Shown piece by piece: positions 56,186-64,000 of a stretch of 64,000 bases of DNA. Position numbers and translations under genes: made by a program. Every line of letters begins with the position of its first letter. Within the stretch, counting starts at the first letter, position 1. Origin of the DNA: Peptococcaceae bacterium BRH_c4b (GTDB taxonomy: Bacteria; Bacillota; Desulfotomaculia; Desulfotomaculales; Desulfocucumaceae); assembly GCA_000961595.1 (NCBI GenBank), contig LADO01000051.1, positions 1 through 64,000 on the forward strand, written 5' to 3'. Below the pieces are notes generated by a model. It was not told the DNA's origin. It made no database searches and saw only the letters and a list, made by a program, of their open reading frames with translations.

Positions 56186-57961
56186 CTATTTATACCATTC
56201 AGATTTGATCTCAACTAAATTAATATTTTTCCACTCTTCATTCCACAAATCCCAATATGGAATATCATTTGATGATGGTGGCAATTTACATTTGTCAATG
56301 TGAACAATTGAGGGTAAAATTATCGATTCTCCTATCAACAGTGCCTCACCTGCAGAAAGCGATGGCATCTTATCAATAAGATTTCCTAATGTATCCGGCA
56401 ATAGTTTCTTAACATATCCTTGATCATTAGGATTTGTTAATCTCATGGCAATAAAATTATTACATTGCGAAAATATTGTTTCTGATATTTCTGATGGTCT
56501 TTGACTAGCTAGCAGTAAAGTAACACCATATTTCCTTCCTTCTTTTGCAATTCTTTCTATTGCTTTTTGAGATGATCTATATTTAGAAAGCTCGCTTCTT
56601 GGCACGTATTTATGAGCTTCTTCGTAGACCATAAGAATTGGAACATCATTATTAATTTTTTCATCTGGATTTCTTCTACATCTTAATCGTTTATAGTAGT
56701 AACCATATTCAAATAACATTCTTGATATTAAAGACACTGTAATACTTAAAACCTCAAATGGAATACCACTTAAATCTATTACAGTGACATTACTTAATAG
56801 TTCTTCACAATAACCCATTAATTTTTTCAATATCTCTTCAAATTTTATTGATTTGGATTTATCTCCAAATAGAAAATCTAATCTTTTATCAGATACTTTA
56901 GATTGAAGTCTAATTGAGAACTTGTCCAAAGTTCCATCAGCATAATCACCTCTAGTTATACTTTGTGCTTTAGTAGGGAAAAAAGTTAGTTCTTTTTCAA
57001 AATATTTTTTTATTCGTTCTTCGTTAGTTAATTTTATTCCAGACTCATCATTGGTCTTTCCATCTGCTAATAAGCTGTAAGTCCTGTCATTTATCATATA
57101 TCGTCCTGAGCACTTCGCATTTTCTGTCTCGTTTTTGAAATTAATAATTGCATTTACAATTTCATTGATATCAAAAAAGACCGGTGTATCATAAAAAATT
57201 TTTTCATGGGAGGGATTATATTTTTTCTTATTCTCAGTCACCAGAGTACGAAATATAGATGATTGATTATAATTATCACGTTCACCTGTATCTAGCAAAA
57301 TTTCTTCAAGTTCTTCGCTATTAAGTAACCAATACGGCAGAATTAAATTATCAATATTAATAATATTAGCATTCGGAAAAGCTGATTTATATTCAGAATG
57401 AATATCAAATATGATTATATGTGAATTATTTAAAGAAAACTCTCCTAATTTTGCTTCAACAGCTTTTTGAATAATCGTTGCAACAGTATGTGATTTTCCA
57501 GACCCTGTCGAACCAATTATTGAAATATGTTTATTGAAAAATTTATTTCCATCAACTGGTATTTTTATTTCTTTATTTGAGGATAGCCTGGAAAAAATAA
57601 ATTGTCTTGATAATTCTATTGATTCGTTGTAAATTTTTTCTATATCTGATCTAGTTGCAGGTTCAACCTTTTTGGGAGGTATTGCAATTGTATCTCCCCC
57701 TCTAATGAATTCCCCATCCTTTATCAATCCGAGGGGAGTTGCTTCTATGATATAATCACGTATACCTTCATCATTAACTTCTATAGAAAAGTTCTCTATG
57801 ATGGCAATAAGTATAGAGTTTTCGTTATCTGCAACCCTTAAATAAGAGCCCACTTTTAAAGACTCGTCTTTTAGTTTAAATTCTTCTAAATTATCCACAA
57901 CTATTCTGATCTTATTTGGAAAAACCGAGATTACTTCCGCATTCATCTTTAAATCTTTCAT
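56186..57961 (-). CDS. HerA-type ATPase of a defence pair
   Basis: 591 residues. N-terminal HAS-barrel-like domain, then the FtsK/HerA ATPase core with Walker A SIIGSTGSGKSHTVA, Walker B ILMVYEEAHKY and the sensor ASQRPSEISE. HerA proteins form hexameric DNA translocases. It directly follows the DUF4297 nuclease gene (stop and start adjacent), and such pairs are known antiphage systems in which HerA and the nuclease assemble together. AT-rich codon use marks it as accessory DNA. Confidence 0.92.
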   Translation of the reverse strand: MKDLKMNAEVISVFPNKIRIVVDNLEEFKLKDESLKVGSYLRVADNENSILIAIIENFSIEVNDEGIRDYIIEATPLGLIKDGEFIRGGDTIAIPPKKVEPATRSDIEKIYNESIELSRQFIFSRLSSNKEIKIPVDGNKFFNKHISIIGSTGSGKSHTVATIIQKAVEAKLGEFSLNNSHIIIFDIHSEYKSAFPNANIINIDNLILPYWLLNSEELEEILLDTGERDNYNQSSIFRTLVTENKKKYNPSHEKIFYDTPVFFDINEIVNAIINFKNETENAKCSGRYMINDRTYSLLADGKTNDESGIKLTNEERIKKYFEKELTFFPTKAQSITRGDYADGTLDKFSIRLQSKVSDKRLDFLFGDKSKSIKFEEILKKLMGYCEELLSNVTVIDLSGIPFEVLSITVSLISRMLFEYGYYYKRLRCRRNPDEKINNDVPILMVYEEAHKYVPRSELSKYRSSQKAIERIAKEGRKYGVTLLLASQRPSEISETIFSQCNNFIAMRLTNPNDQGYVKKLLPDTLGNLIDKMPSLSAGEALLIGESIILPSIVHIDKCKLPPSSNDIPYWDLWNEEWKNINLVEIKSEWYK

Positions 57962-57962
57962 T

Positions 57963-59174
57963 TCAAATTATCCCCTTTACATTTTTTAATTGTAAATTTT
58001 GTATCTTTATATGTTTAATATTTGGGTTATTTAATTCAAAAAACGGGGTCTCTCTAAAAAATTGGTAAATTTCTATGGTTTTATTCATTTCGTGAATAAT
58101 CAAATTAATATAATCCAAATGATCAATAAATTTGAGCATAATTTGGTTGTAGTAATTAGCACACTCCACAATAGCTTTCGGGTTAAATTTAGCTTCGTTA
58201 TATGCTACCCCGTCAATGAACCTGATTCCTTCTCGGTAAAAATCATTTTTTAACTCTATCAATTCATTACTATCTAAATTATGTATATAAACATACGGAC
58301 AAAATGGATGTGGTGTACGTTTAGATAATTTTGACCACTTATTTGATATACAAAGAAGTATCTCTTTTAATTCAAATCTTGAATAACTGTTTTTATCAAC
58401 TTCAATTAAAAAGAATCTCTCAAAAGGTAAAACATTTAAATAAGTAAAATGCTCTTTTCTTAGTATTTTGTATACTTCTTTTTCTCCTTTAAAGAAATAA
58501 AACCATTGATTAAACAGTATTTCTTTTTTATTAATTAACTTGATAAAGTCCTTTTTACATACTTTTCTCTTTTCAATATTTTTACATATAGCCAATTCCT
58601 TAATCACTTTTAATGCATTATTGTAGTAGTAATGATCCGCCTCAAATGGGGAACAGTTAAATTGTTCCTGAAGTTTTTTTAGAATATCATTAAGCTGCTG
58701 TGAAAACTCTTTAGCATTGATCTGTATTTGTAAATGTGACAAAAAATCGTGTAGGACAGCATCTGATATATTTAAATCTTGATAAAACAATGTTTTAATC
58801 TTTTTATGTGTATAAGTCAAATAATGCTTCTTAAAAAACTCTATAGTTATGATGTCAGGTAGTTTTTCTTGTCCTTTTTGGTAATAGCCGTACAATTTAT
58901 ATTTTATGGTTTCTTTGCTATATTTTCTTCTTTCAACAAAGTCTTTTAACATATATCGTATTGCGGGTGCAATTTCTGAATGATTAAATTCTGTATTAGC
59001 ATAATACTTACACTGAATTGCTGTATTACTCTCTAATTCTGATACATCCACATCTTCAATGCCTTCAATAATAATTGCATCTGTACCTTTTCTCAACTCA
59101 AGTATTGTCAAAATAGAATAATCAAATTGATAAAAATAACCCTTGATCGTATCAATTGCCGTTCTATCTCTCAT
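57963..59174 (-). CDS. DUF4297-type nuclease partner of HerA
   Basis: 403 residues from ATG 59174 with GAGG seven bases upstream. The N-terminal domain opens with AIDTIKGYFYQFDYSILTIL and carries a restriction-nuclease-like core: IIIEGIEDVDV, then TAIQCKYY (the QxK form of the PD-(D/E)xK site). This is the DUF4297/Cap4-like effector fold. The remaining 280 residues are a helical, lysine-rich region that I do not recognise and which may bind HerA or sense infection. Confidence 0.85.
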   Translation of the reverse strand: MRDRTAIDTIKGYFYQFDYSILTILELRKGTDAIIIEGIEDVDVSELESNTAIQCKYYANTEFNHSEIAPAIRYMLKDFVERRKYSKETIKYKLYGYYQKGQEKLPDIITIEFFKKHYLTYTHKKIKTLFYQDLNISDAVLHDFLSHLQIQINAKEFSQQLNDILKKLQEQFNCSPFEADHYYYNNALKVIKELAICKNIEKRKVCKKDFIKLINKKEILFNQWFYFFKGEKEVYKILRKEHFTYLNVLPFERFFLIEVDKNSYSRFELKEILLCISNKWSKLSKRTPHPFCPYVYIHNLDSNELIELKNDFYREGIRFIDGVAYNEAKFNPKAIVECANYYNQIMLKFIDHLDYINLIIHEMNKTIEIYQFFRETPFFELNNPNIKHIKIQNLQLKNVKGII

Positions 59175-59770
59175 GCTTTTGCCTCAACTCCAATTTAAGA
59201 GATGTTGTAACCAAGCAAATGAATTTAAGAATTATGTGACTAACCTGACTAATCCGCACCAGGACGGCGCGCGCGGTCAATGCGACCAATTTCATTTTTA
59301 GTACTAAATAAACAAATTTGTTTCGTGTATCTGCACAACAAACCAACTTCCGCTAATAGACACAACATTCAATAAGAAGGTATCCGATTTATGGTGATAT
59401 TTCAATGAAAATCCTTAGAAACAGAATCAAAGTGCCTATAATTTTTCTAATGCTTTATCCTTTTCCCTCTGAAAATATTTTGGTTCTACTAAAATCAAGC
59501 AGTGTCTGGAAATGCCTGCCCTCTTGCGGGACAATGGGACCAACAAGCTGGCATGGGGATATTTCCCCATGATGTCTTATACTTCGCTATTTTATTAATC
59601 TCCTGCAAATTTTATCTAGTTCGACATTATCTTACATTTATCGCAACCCATAGTGTTTGTTTGAGGGTAGCAATCCCAGCAAGAAGTACACCCAGCATCT
59701 GCTGGGCAATGCTGCGGACATAGTGATAATGGAGATGGACTGTTGAGGTTGCCTATCTCCCGTTAATATT
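59175..59770. other. Spacer without a visible gene
   Basis: No supported gene. A hairpin CATGGGGA/TCCCCATG lies at about 59552-59571. Frames are short and broken. The stretch separates the defence genes from the tRNA fragment that may mark the island's right end. Confidence 0.35.
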
Positions 59771-59822
59771 CCAACCCTTGGGTAGGTAGAGGACGCACGT
59801 TCGAGTCGTGTCGCTCCGACCA
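59771..59822 (+). other. 3' fragment of a tRNA-Pro(UGG)-like gene, possible attachment site
   Basis: The sequence contains an anticodon-loop-like TTGGG, a GGTAG strand, a T arm (GCACG TTCGAGT CGTGT) and the acceptor end CGCTCCGACCA. The 5' half of the tRNA is missing, and the anticodon stem is imperfect. 3' tRNA pieces like this are typical left-overs of site-specific integration. It lies at the right side of the AT-rich island. Confidence 0.55.
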
Positions 59823-59824
59823 GC

Positions 59825-59868
59825 ATAAATAAAGGGATTGCGGAAACGTTGTTCCTTTATTTATTCAA
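59825..59868 (+). terminator. Hairpin after the tRNA fragment
   Basis: ATAAATAAAGG (59825-59835) pairs with CCTTTATTTAT (59854-59864). It lies just past the tRNA CCA and resembles a tRNA-gene terminator. Confidence 0.5.
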
Positions 59869-59896
59869 AAGTAATGCAACGGTAATGCAGAAGTAT

Positions 59897-60274
59897 TTAC
59901 ACCTCCTCTTCCAGTCTAATAATTACCCCCTTACCCTGTAGGTTTTCTAAGCACTCCCGGAGGTACGCGCCATCATGCTCCAGGTAGCCACCCTCGGGGT
60001 GGCCAAACTGTTTTGGTATCCACGGTTCGCAGTTCCGTCCCCGGTAATGCGGTTCTTTCCACTTATGGGTGATATTGCTCCCCCGGCGTTCCGCTTCAGC
60101 CATAACCAACTGGTGGTACGCAAACAGCGTGGCAGGGGAGTGAGTAAAAACATAATCTACCGTTTTGTGTTTTCGGCCCCATCCGTTGCCACGGAGGGCG
60201 CAGCACTCCCGATGCTGGCCGGATATCTGAGCGGTAGGTAGGTATGGTAATAGTCCTGGATGCCATAGGCGCAT
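59897..60274 (-). CDS. TIGR02328 / pyrimidine-dimer glycosylase-like protein
   Basis: 125 residues from ATG 60274 after GGAGGAG. The opening MRLWHPGLLPYLP, then QHRECCALRGNGWG and VDYVFTHSPATLFAYHQLVM, match the TIGR02328 family, related to the Pyr_excise (T4 endonuclease V-like) group. Most members are annotated as conserved hypothetical proteins. DNA repair activity has not been shown for this branch as far as I know. Confidence 0.75.
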   Translation of the reverse strand: MRLWHPGLLPYLPTAQISGQHRECCALRGNGWGRKHKTVDYVFTHSPATLFAYHQLVMAEAERRGSNITHKWKEPHYRGRNCEPWIPKQFGHPEGGYLEHDGAYLRECLENLQGKGVIIRLEEEV

Positions 60275-60279
60275 TATTG

Positions 60280-60375
60280 TTACTCCTCCAAAAACCGCTG
60301 CCGGACATACTCCGACACAGTGTTTTTTCTTTGTATAGCCTTCAGTTCTAATTGTTCCCTCTCGGTATGCGTTTT
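60280..60375 (-). pseudogene. Fragment of a ribbon-helix-helix (MobC-like) protein
   Basis: The minus strand encodes REQLELKAIQRKNTVSEYVR ending in TAA at 60280, a pattern typical of RHH mobilisation proteins of the MobC type. A stop lies just upstream and no start is present, so only the C-terminus survives. The rest of 60376-60577 holds A-rich tracts and G/C hairpins but no gene. Confidence 0.4.
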
Positions 60376-60577
60376 TTGAAAATGTTTTTAAGAAAAATAA
60401 AAAGCCCCGATGTATTCACCAAGACTCCATAAAAAAAAAGCCCCGGGGCGATAACCCATGGCTGCAGCTTGCCTGGTTGTCCCGGTTTGAGCATATATAG
60501 TAAAGGTACTGGTACCATATAGAAACACCTTCTGCCTTATTTAACAGAAAGTTGACCTGAATCAATAACTTAATAAC

Positions 60578-61198
60578 TTAGTTACCCGGTACCGTGATTG
60601 TCTTACCCTCCCATTCATGGAAGCTGTTTTTATCGTAATAATCGGCGGCTACCTTGCCTATTTTTTTGCATATATAATAATTCACCGCTCCGGATATAAT
60701 CGTACCCAGAACCGGTATTATCTTTAACAGTGAGCGCTGGCTTATCCTTATGCCCAGGGAAAGCAACAGTTCCTGCATAAGCTTTACCACTGCCTGCCTG
60801 CCCATCTGGGCGACTACCGTCCTGGTCAGCCCCTTCCCCGCCACATCCGATCCCACGGCAGACACCAGCACCCACAGCGCTTCCCTGGAAACAGCGGGTA
60901 TATTTAAATCCCGTCCGTATATAGCCGACATTTCCAGGATCATTTCGGACATAAAATAACTTAGGGCAGTGATATCCAGAGCCGTGCCACCAAAAACAGC
61001 CAGCACAGTTCCAAGCCCGGGAAAAGCGCCGGGCAGGGCGGTAACCGCACCGCTGGCCGCGCACCAGCGGGATTTGCGTCTAATGACCAGATCGCATAGC
61101 TCACGGCCGGTCATACCGGAATGTTTCTTTTTCATTCCGGCAACTCTTTTTATAACATCTTTCTTGTTAACATAATCAAATGGATTGATATACACCAT
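60578..61198 (-). CDS. EcsC-like protein
   Basis: 206 residues. Basic N-terminus (KKDVIKRVAGMKKKHSGMT), then several glycine-rich hydrophobic helices (GAVTALPGAFPGLGTVLAVFGG, LLKIIPVLGTIISGAVNYYI), as in EcsC-family proteins, which associate with membranes. The C-terminus is AADYYDKNSFHEWEGKTI. A relic of this same end lies at 51869-51913. Biochemical role is unknown. Confidence 0.7.
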   Translation of the reverse strand: MVYINPFDYVNKKDVIKRVAGMKKKHSGMTGRELCDLVIRRKSRWCAASGAVTALPGAFPGLGTVLAVFGGTALDITALSYFMSEMILEMSAIYGRDLNIPAVSREALWVLVSAVGSDVAGKGLTRTVVAQMGRQAVVKLMQELLLSLGIRISQRSLLKIIPVLGTIISGAVNYYICKKIGKVAADYYDKNSFHEWEGKTITVPGN

Positions 61199-61341
61199 AG
61201 TACCTTGCCCCCGTTTGTCGTACTATAATACTCATTCCCCCGGAGCAACATACATTCCTTCTAAACTGATATAAATAAAATTTAACCATTTTAGCAATAA
61301 TAATATAAATAGCTGGCACAGTTTGCCGGAGGTGAGCATGA

Positions 61342-61485
61342 ATGAAAGGCATGAAAATTCAAAGGCGCAGGACCGGTACCGGTTGGTGGGCCATTCCCCT
61401 TGGCCTCGGCCTGGGTCTGGGCTGGGTGGCTACGGCAGGTCTTTCTATTTACAATGCGCTGGGAAAGGGAGAAAATAAGCCATAA
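61342..61485 (+). CDS. Small basic membrane peptide, 47 aa
   Basis: ATG 61342, seven bases after GGAGGTG. The basic N-terminus MKGMKIQRRRTGTGWW is followed by one hydrophobic glycine-rich helix (LGLGLGLGWVATAGLSIY) and a charged tail. The clear ribosome site and membrane-peptide design support a real gene. It lies about 90 bases before the tRNA-Ala gene. Confidence 0.6.
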   Translation: MKGMKIQRRRTGTGWWAIPLGLGLGLGWVATAGLSIYNALGKGENKP

Positions 61486-61572
61486 ATTTCTCCCTTGATA
61501 AACCCTTTTGTTTATGGTAGTATAATTTTTGCCCCGGTGTGATAAAACCAGAGGGTAGCTTTTGACATAAAT

Positions 61573-61647
61573 GGGCGTGTAGCTCAGCGGGAGAGCACTG
61601 CGTTCGCAACGCAGGGGTCGGGGGTTCGAATCCCCTCTCGTCCACCA
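61573..61647 (+). tRNA. tRNA-Ala (anticodon CGC)
   Basis: 75 bases including an encoded CCA. Acceptor stem GGGCGTG/CTCGTCC has the G3-U70 pair that identifies alanine tRNA. D arm GCTC/GAGC, anticodon stem CTGCG/CGCAG with loop TTCGCAA (anticodon CGC at 61605-61607), and T loop TTCGAAT. One U-U mismatch lies in the acceptor stem. Minus-strand frames across it are the well-known tRNA shadow ORF. Confidence 0.95.
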
Positions 61648-61654
61648 GAAATAC

Positions 61655-61679
61655 AACACACCGCAGGGTGTGTTTTTTT
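61655..61679 (+). terminator. Terminator of tRNA-Ala
   Basis: Stem AACACACC/GGGTGTGTT with a short loop and a run of seven T residues, eight bases after the CCA end. Confidence 0.88.
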
Positions 61680-61697
61680 ATAAACAATTAATATAAG

Positions 61698-61735
61698 AAT
61701 AGGCCAAACCTTATAAATAACAGGTTCGGCCTATT
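61698..61735. terminator. Bidirectional hairpin terminator
   Basis: 61698-61711 pairs with 61722-61735 (14 bp, one A-C mismatch). It separates the tRNA-Ala from the minus-strand genes to the right. Confidence 0.7.
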
Positions 61736-61767
61736 GAATACTAGAGATTTAAAATCTTTTTCTCAAA

Positions 61768-61803
61768 TTAACCCCACTCATCTTCAATAAAAGTTTTTGC
61801 CAT
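61768..61803 (-). CDS. Micro-ORF of 11 codons (MAKTFIEDEWG)
   Basis: A minus-strand ATG at 61803 lies nine bases after a perfect AAAGGAGG, and the frame ends with TAA at 61768. The product would be MAKTFIEDEWG. It lies 61 bases past the stop of the unknown membrane protein gene, in the same direction, and before a terminator hairpin. The consensus ribosome site is the main support. It could be a small peptide (signal or antitoxin-like) or chance. Confidence 0.4.
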   Translation of the reverse strand: MAKTFIEDEWG

Positions 61804-61864
61804 ATTAATCAACCTCCTTTAGATTATTAGCATATATTTTAACCATAAATGTACTACAAAATTA

Positions 61865-62896
61865 TCATCTTCTTAAAAGGGTAAATATGACACCATCACC
61901 GGGTAAAATCCAATCTTTAAATGAAAGCTCTATTCCACCTGTGAAATTATTTTTAGTTATTTTATTATTTCTATCCATAAACCCAAACCCATAACCTGCC
62001 AATTCATATATATCATTTTTAAAGTGAAAAACACACCTATACCGTTTACATGGTTTTCTTACCCTATGTGTAAAAAAAGGGTCAGACATGGGAGTTATAG
62101 TATTATAAATTATTTCTACTTTACACCTATCTTTAACCGTTATAGTTTTATTGGTTTGCACTCTTATGTTGTACTTATTAATACTTTCATCATCGCATTT
62201 AGTATATATTAATCCTAAATCATCTATTGTATTATCTTTCTCTGTCTTATTTCCATAATCGTCTATTGAAATAGATTTTATAGAAAGTGACTCCACCTTA
62301 TACAAATCTCCATCTTCAATGCCGTCAATAATTTGCATAGAAGAATCTATCGGAATAGATTCTTCTATTTCATTAACGTTTGGGTTAACAATTTCAAAAA
62401 TTTTAGTCATTTTCTTCTTGATCAAATTATCTTCAATTTTACATTCTACTCTTATTTCATAATAATCAAAGTAACAACCATTTATTAATGGTTTGACATC
62501 ATTTTGAACTTTGTAAAAAAAGCTTTTCTTGTCGTTTTGCTGTTCCTTAAAATATAATAATTTTTGAACTTTATTCTCTAGATTTCTAAGCTTATCTTGA
62601 TTTAAAACAGATATATATTCATCCTTAATAAGAATATCGTTCAATCTACTAAAGAAATATTCCCTAAAGTCACTTAATTCAAGCAAAATTGTTATACTAC
62701 CAAGAATAAACAACGCTATTCCAACTTCATGTATAACTGCATATAATAATTTATACGGAACATCCTTCCGAGATCCATATATTATCTCATGGTTAGAACA
62801 TATTAACAGTATCAGTAAGCTTAACAAAATAACAGCAACCGGATATAGTTTTACTTGTTTTAATTTTTGACAGCGGCTTTTGATCCAATCAATCAT
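61865..62896 (-). CDS. Unknown membrane protein with two N-terminal helices
   Basis: 343 residues from ATG 62896. Two hydrophobic helices (VAVILLSLLILLICS and AVIHEVGIALFILGSITILLEL) are followed by about 260 cytosolic residues rich in K, D, I and N. The C-terminus contains repeated beta-rich blocks and ends with LSFKDWILPGDGVIFTLLRR. It is AT-rich, unlike the neighbouring fni gene. The layout (two membrane helices plus a large soluble domain) recalls defence effectors, but I recognise no family. Confidence 0.7.
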   Translation of the reverse strand: MIDWIKSRCQKLKQVKLYPVAVILLSLLILLICSNHEIIYGSRKDVPYKLLYAVIHEVGIALFILGSITILLELSDFREYFFSRLNDILIKDEYISVLNQDKLRNLENKVQKLLYFKEQQNDKKSFFYKVQNDVKPLINGCYFDYYEIRVECKIEDNLIKKKMTKIFEIVNPNVNEIEESIPIDSSMQIIDGIEDGDLYKVESLSIKSISIDDYGNKTEKDNTIDDLGLIYTKCDDESINKYNIRVQTNKTITVKDRCKVEIIYNTITPMSDPFFTHRVRKPCKRYRCVFHFKNDIYELAGYGFGFMDRNNKITKNNFTGGIELSFKDWILPGDGVIFTLLRR

Positions 62897-63206
62897 TTAC
62901 ACCACCCCTACTCTTCTTTCCACAGAGTAGGAATATTTTCCTTTATTCTTAATCCATAATATGAAGGAAACTAGTATATGGCGATAGGGGATCTTTGCCT
63001 TTTTGAATATATATAGCTTGTCCCTTAATATTATTATAACCAATAGGCTTCCTCAGACACAAGAGCGGAGACTTTCCGGATATAATTTTCTAACACAACC
63101 CCAATACCTTGAGATTACAGGAGATCACGAATAGCTAAAAAAGGTCACAAAATTCACTATTGTCAATGCTTCAGTGGTTTTGTGGCAGCCGGCAATTCAA
63201 CAATTT
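62897..63206. other. Spacer without a visible gene
   Basis: Upstream of the membrane protein lies a hairpin CCTACTCT/AGAGTAGG (62907-62931). The rest of the stretch to the fni stop shows no gene and no clear promoter. Confidence 0.4.
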
Positions 63207-64000
63207 TCACCTGCGTGCGTAGCTATCGATGTCGATACCCCGGCGCCGCAGCCATTCGGCTGTAAAGCCGGTGATCACCAGGGGTTTTCCGGCAAGTTCG
63301 ATCAAATTTGACGATCCGGTCATGAGCATAATTTTGCCCAGTCCATCAATAAGATTATCTACCGTTTCCTCCAGTTCTCCTGCGTTGCCCTTCACCAGTG
63401 CTTCTAAAAATGGCCTGGCCATGGCCGTAAGCGCAACCCCGGCCATCAACGCTTTGGCCATATCCAGGCTGCTGCGCAGTCCTCCCGAGGCAACGAAACC
63501 TATATTCAAACCGAGGCTTAGACCCTCTAAAAAGCTGATGGCAGTGGGAATGCCCCACTCCACCGGTTCCTGCTGACACCTGTTCCCCCTGGAGTGCTCA
63601 ATAGCCAGAAAGTCTGTGCCGCCCCTGCCGCCCACATCAATATATTTAACCCCCGCACCATATAAGGCCAGCGCAGTTTCCCTCGCCATACCAAATCCAA
63701 CTTCTTTCACCATCACCGGAACTGATACGGCCTCAATTACCGAGGTGATGTTCGAAAGTACTCCCTTAAAGCGTGAATCACCCTCTGGCATGGTAATTTC
63801 CTGGGGAACATTAAGATGCAGTTGTATGCCGTCAGCGCCTATCATTTCCACAGCAGCCCTTGCTTCCTCCGGTGTGCTGGTGGCGCCCAGGTTGGCCAAA
63901 AGCAGTCCGTCCGGATTCACCTCCCTGGCCACAGCAAAAGTTTCCCTTACTGAATAATCATTTAGGGCAGCCTTTTGTGAGCCAACAGCCATACCTATGC
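63207..64000 (-). CDS. fni: Type 2 isopentenyl-diphosphate isomerase, 5' part outside window
   Basis: The frame runs off the right edge; about 264 residues are visible, including a MAVGSQKAAL start-like Met that is internal. FMN-dependent IDI-2 motifs: LLLANLGATSTPEEA, ADGIQLHLNVPQE (Gln and His near the active site), PVMVKEVGFGMA, IDVGGRGGTDFLAIE and VASGGLRSSLDMAKAL. The enzyme interconverts IPP and DMAPP in isoprenoid synthesis. The full family length is about 340-350 residues. Confidence 0.93.
   Translation of the reverse strand, partial: IGMAVGSQKAALNDYSVRETFAVAREVNPDGLLLANLGATSTPEEARAAVEMIGADGIQLHLNVPQEITMPEGDSRFKGVLSNITSVIEAVSVPVMVKEVGFGMARETALALYGAGVKYIDVGGRGGTDFLAIEHSRGNRCQQEPVEWGIPTAISFLEGLSLGLNIGFVASGGLRSSLDMAKALMAGVALTAMARPFLEALVKGNAGELEETVDNLIDGLGKIMLMTGSSNLIELAGKPLVITGFTAEWLRRRGIDIDSYARR

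Noticed and set aside
56018-56303. Plus-strand frames between the unknown pair and HerA
   Set aside because: No ribosome site and no family match; the stretch is G/C-rich decayed or inserted DNA.
59638-59826. Minus-strand frame giving LVGATRLERASS
   Set aside because: Another antisense shadow of tRNA sequence; it helped identify the tRNA-Pro fragment but is not a gene.
61291-61687. Minus-strand frames across the tRNA-Ala gene (products with RGDSNPRPLRCERSALPLSYTP)
   Set aside because: This is the classic shadow of a tRNA gene read in antisense; the tRNA itself is clear on the plus strand.

Overview
The window looks like a chromosomal segment of a Gram-positive, spore-forming anaerobe, probably a clostridial relative of the Desulfotomaculum/Pelotomaculum group. 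This is an inference from strong AGGAGG ribosome sites, many TTG starts, a YabG-like sporulation fragment, a corrinoid-activation (ASKHA) protein, B12 mutase genes and a sigma-54-controlled catabolic operon. No 16S gene is present, so the taxonomy is unproven.

Layout. 1-3000: decayed, repeat-bearing DNA with a truncated membrane protein, an amidase relic, a 50-residue protein, a DUF4013 membrane protein and two copies of a hairpin repeat. 3000-11900: a chemosensory operon (cheA, cheW, chemoreceptor, REC-GGDEF, cheB, REC-CheX-like). cheA carries a frameshift and cheW has lost its ATG. 12000-25500: mixed housekeeping genes (M48 protease, ASKHA protein, sensor kinase/regulator pair with a Met-Gly repeat, coiled-coil protein, AcuA-like acetyltransferase, guaB, asnS, bifunctional-nuclease family, small proteins).

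25500-40700 is the most interesting part: fourteen genes on the minus strand that look like one catabolic operon. It starts at a near-perfect sigma-54 -24/-12 promoter and is paired with a divergent AcoR-type sigma-54 activator. In transcription order: aryl-acid AMP ligase, OYE-type reductase, BadI/MenB-like ring-opening hydrolase, B12 mutase large and small subunits, CaiB-type CoA transferase, thiolase, ACMSD-type amidohydrolase, HAD-like protein, two small proteins, and a split PEP-synthase-like phosphotransferase (swivelling-His subunit and ATP-grasp subunit) with a membrane protein gene between the two subunits. The gene set suggests anaerobic breakdown of a phenolic or alicyclic compound by a route I cannot name.

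42900-51200: MFS transporter, zinc-ribbon microprotein, cell-wall amidase, isoaspartyl peptidase, alpha/beta hydrolase and a hydantoinase/oxoprolinase A-B pair. 51300-60600: an AT-rich accessory island. It opens with a structured RNA that resembles a stand-alone HEARO/omega RNA cutting off an Fe-S protein. It then holds an Abi-alpha protein, a frameshifted P-loop ATPase, an unknown zinc-ribbon pair, a HerA plus DUF4297 nuclease pair (a defence system) and a degenerate 3' tRNA-Pro fragment. A 43-base relic of the EcsC-like gene at 60.6 kb sits at the left boundary. 60600-64000: EcsC-like protein, a 47-residue membrane peptide, tRNA-Ala(CGC), an 11-codon micro-ORF, an unknown membrane protein and the 3' part of fni.
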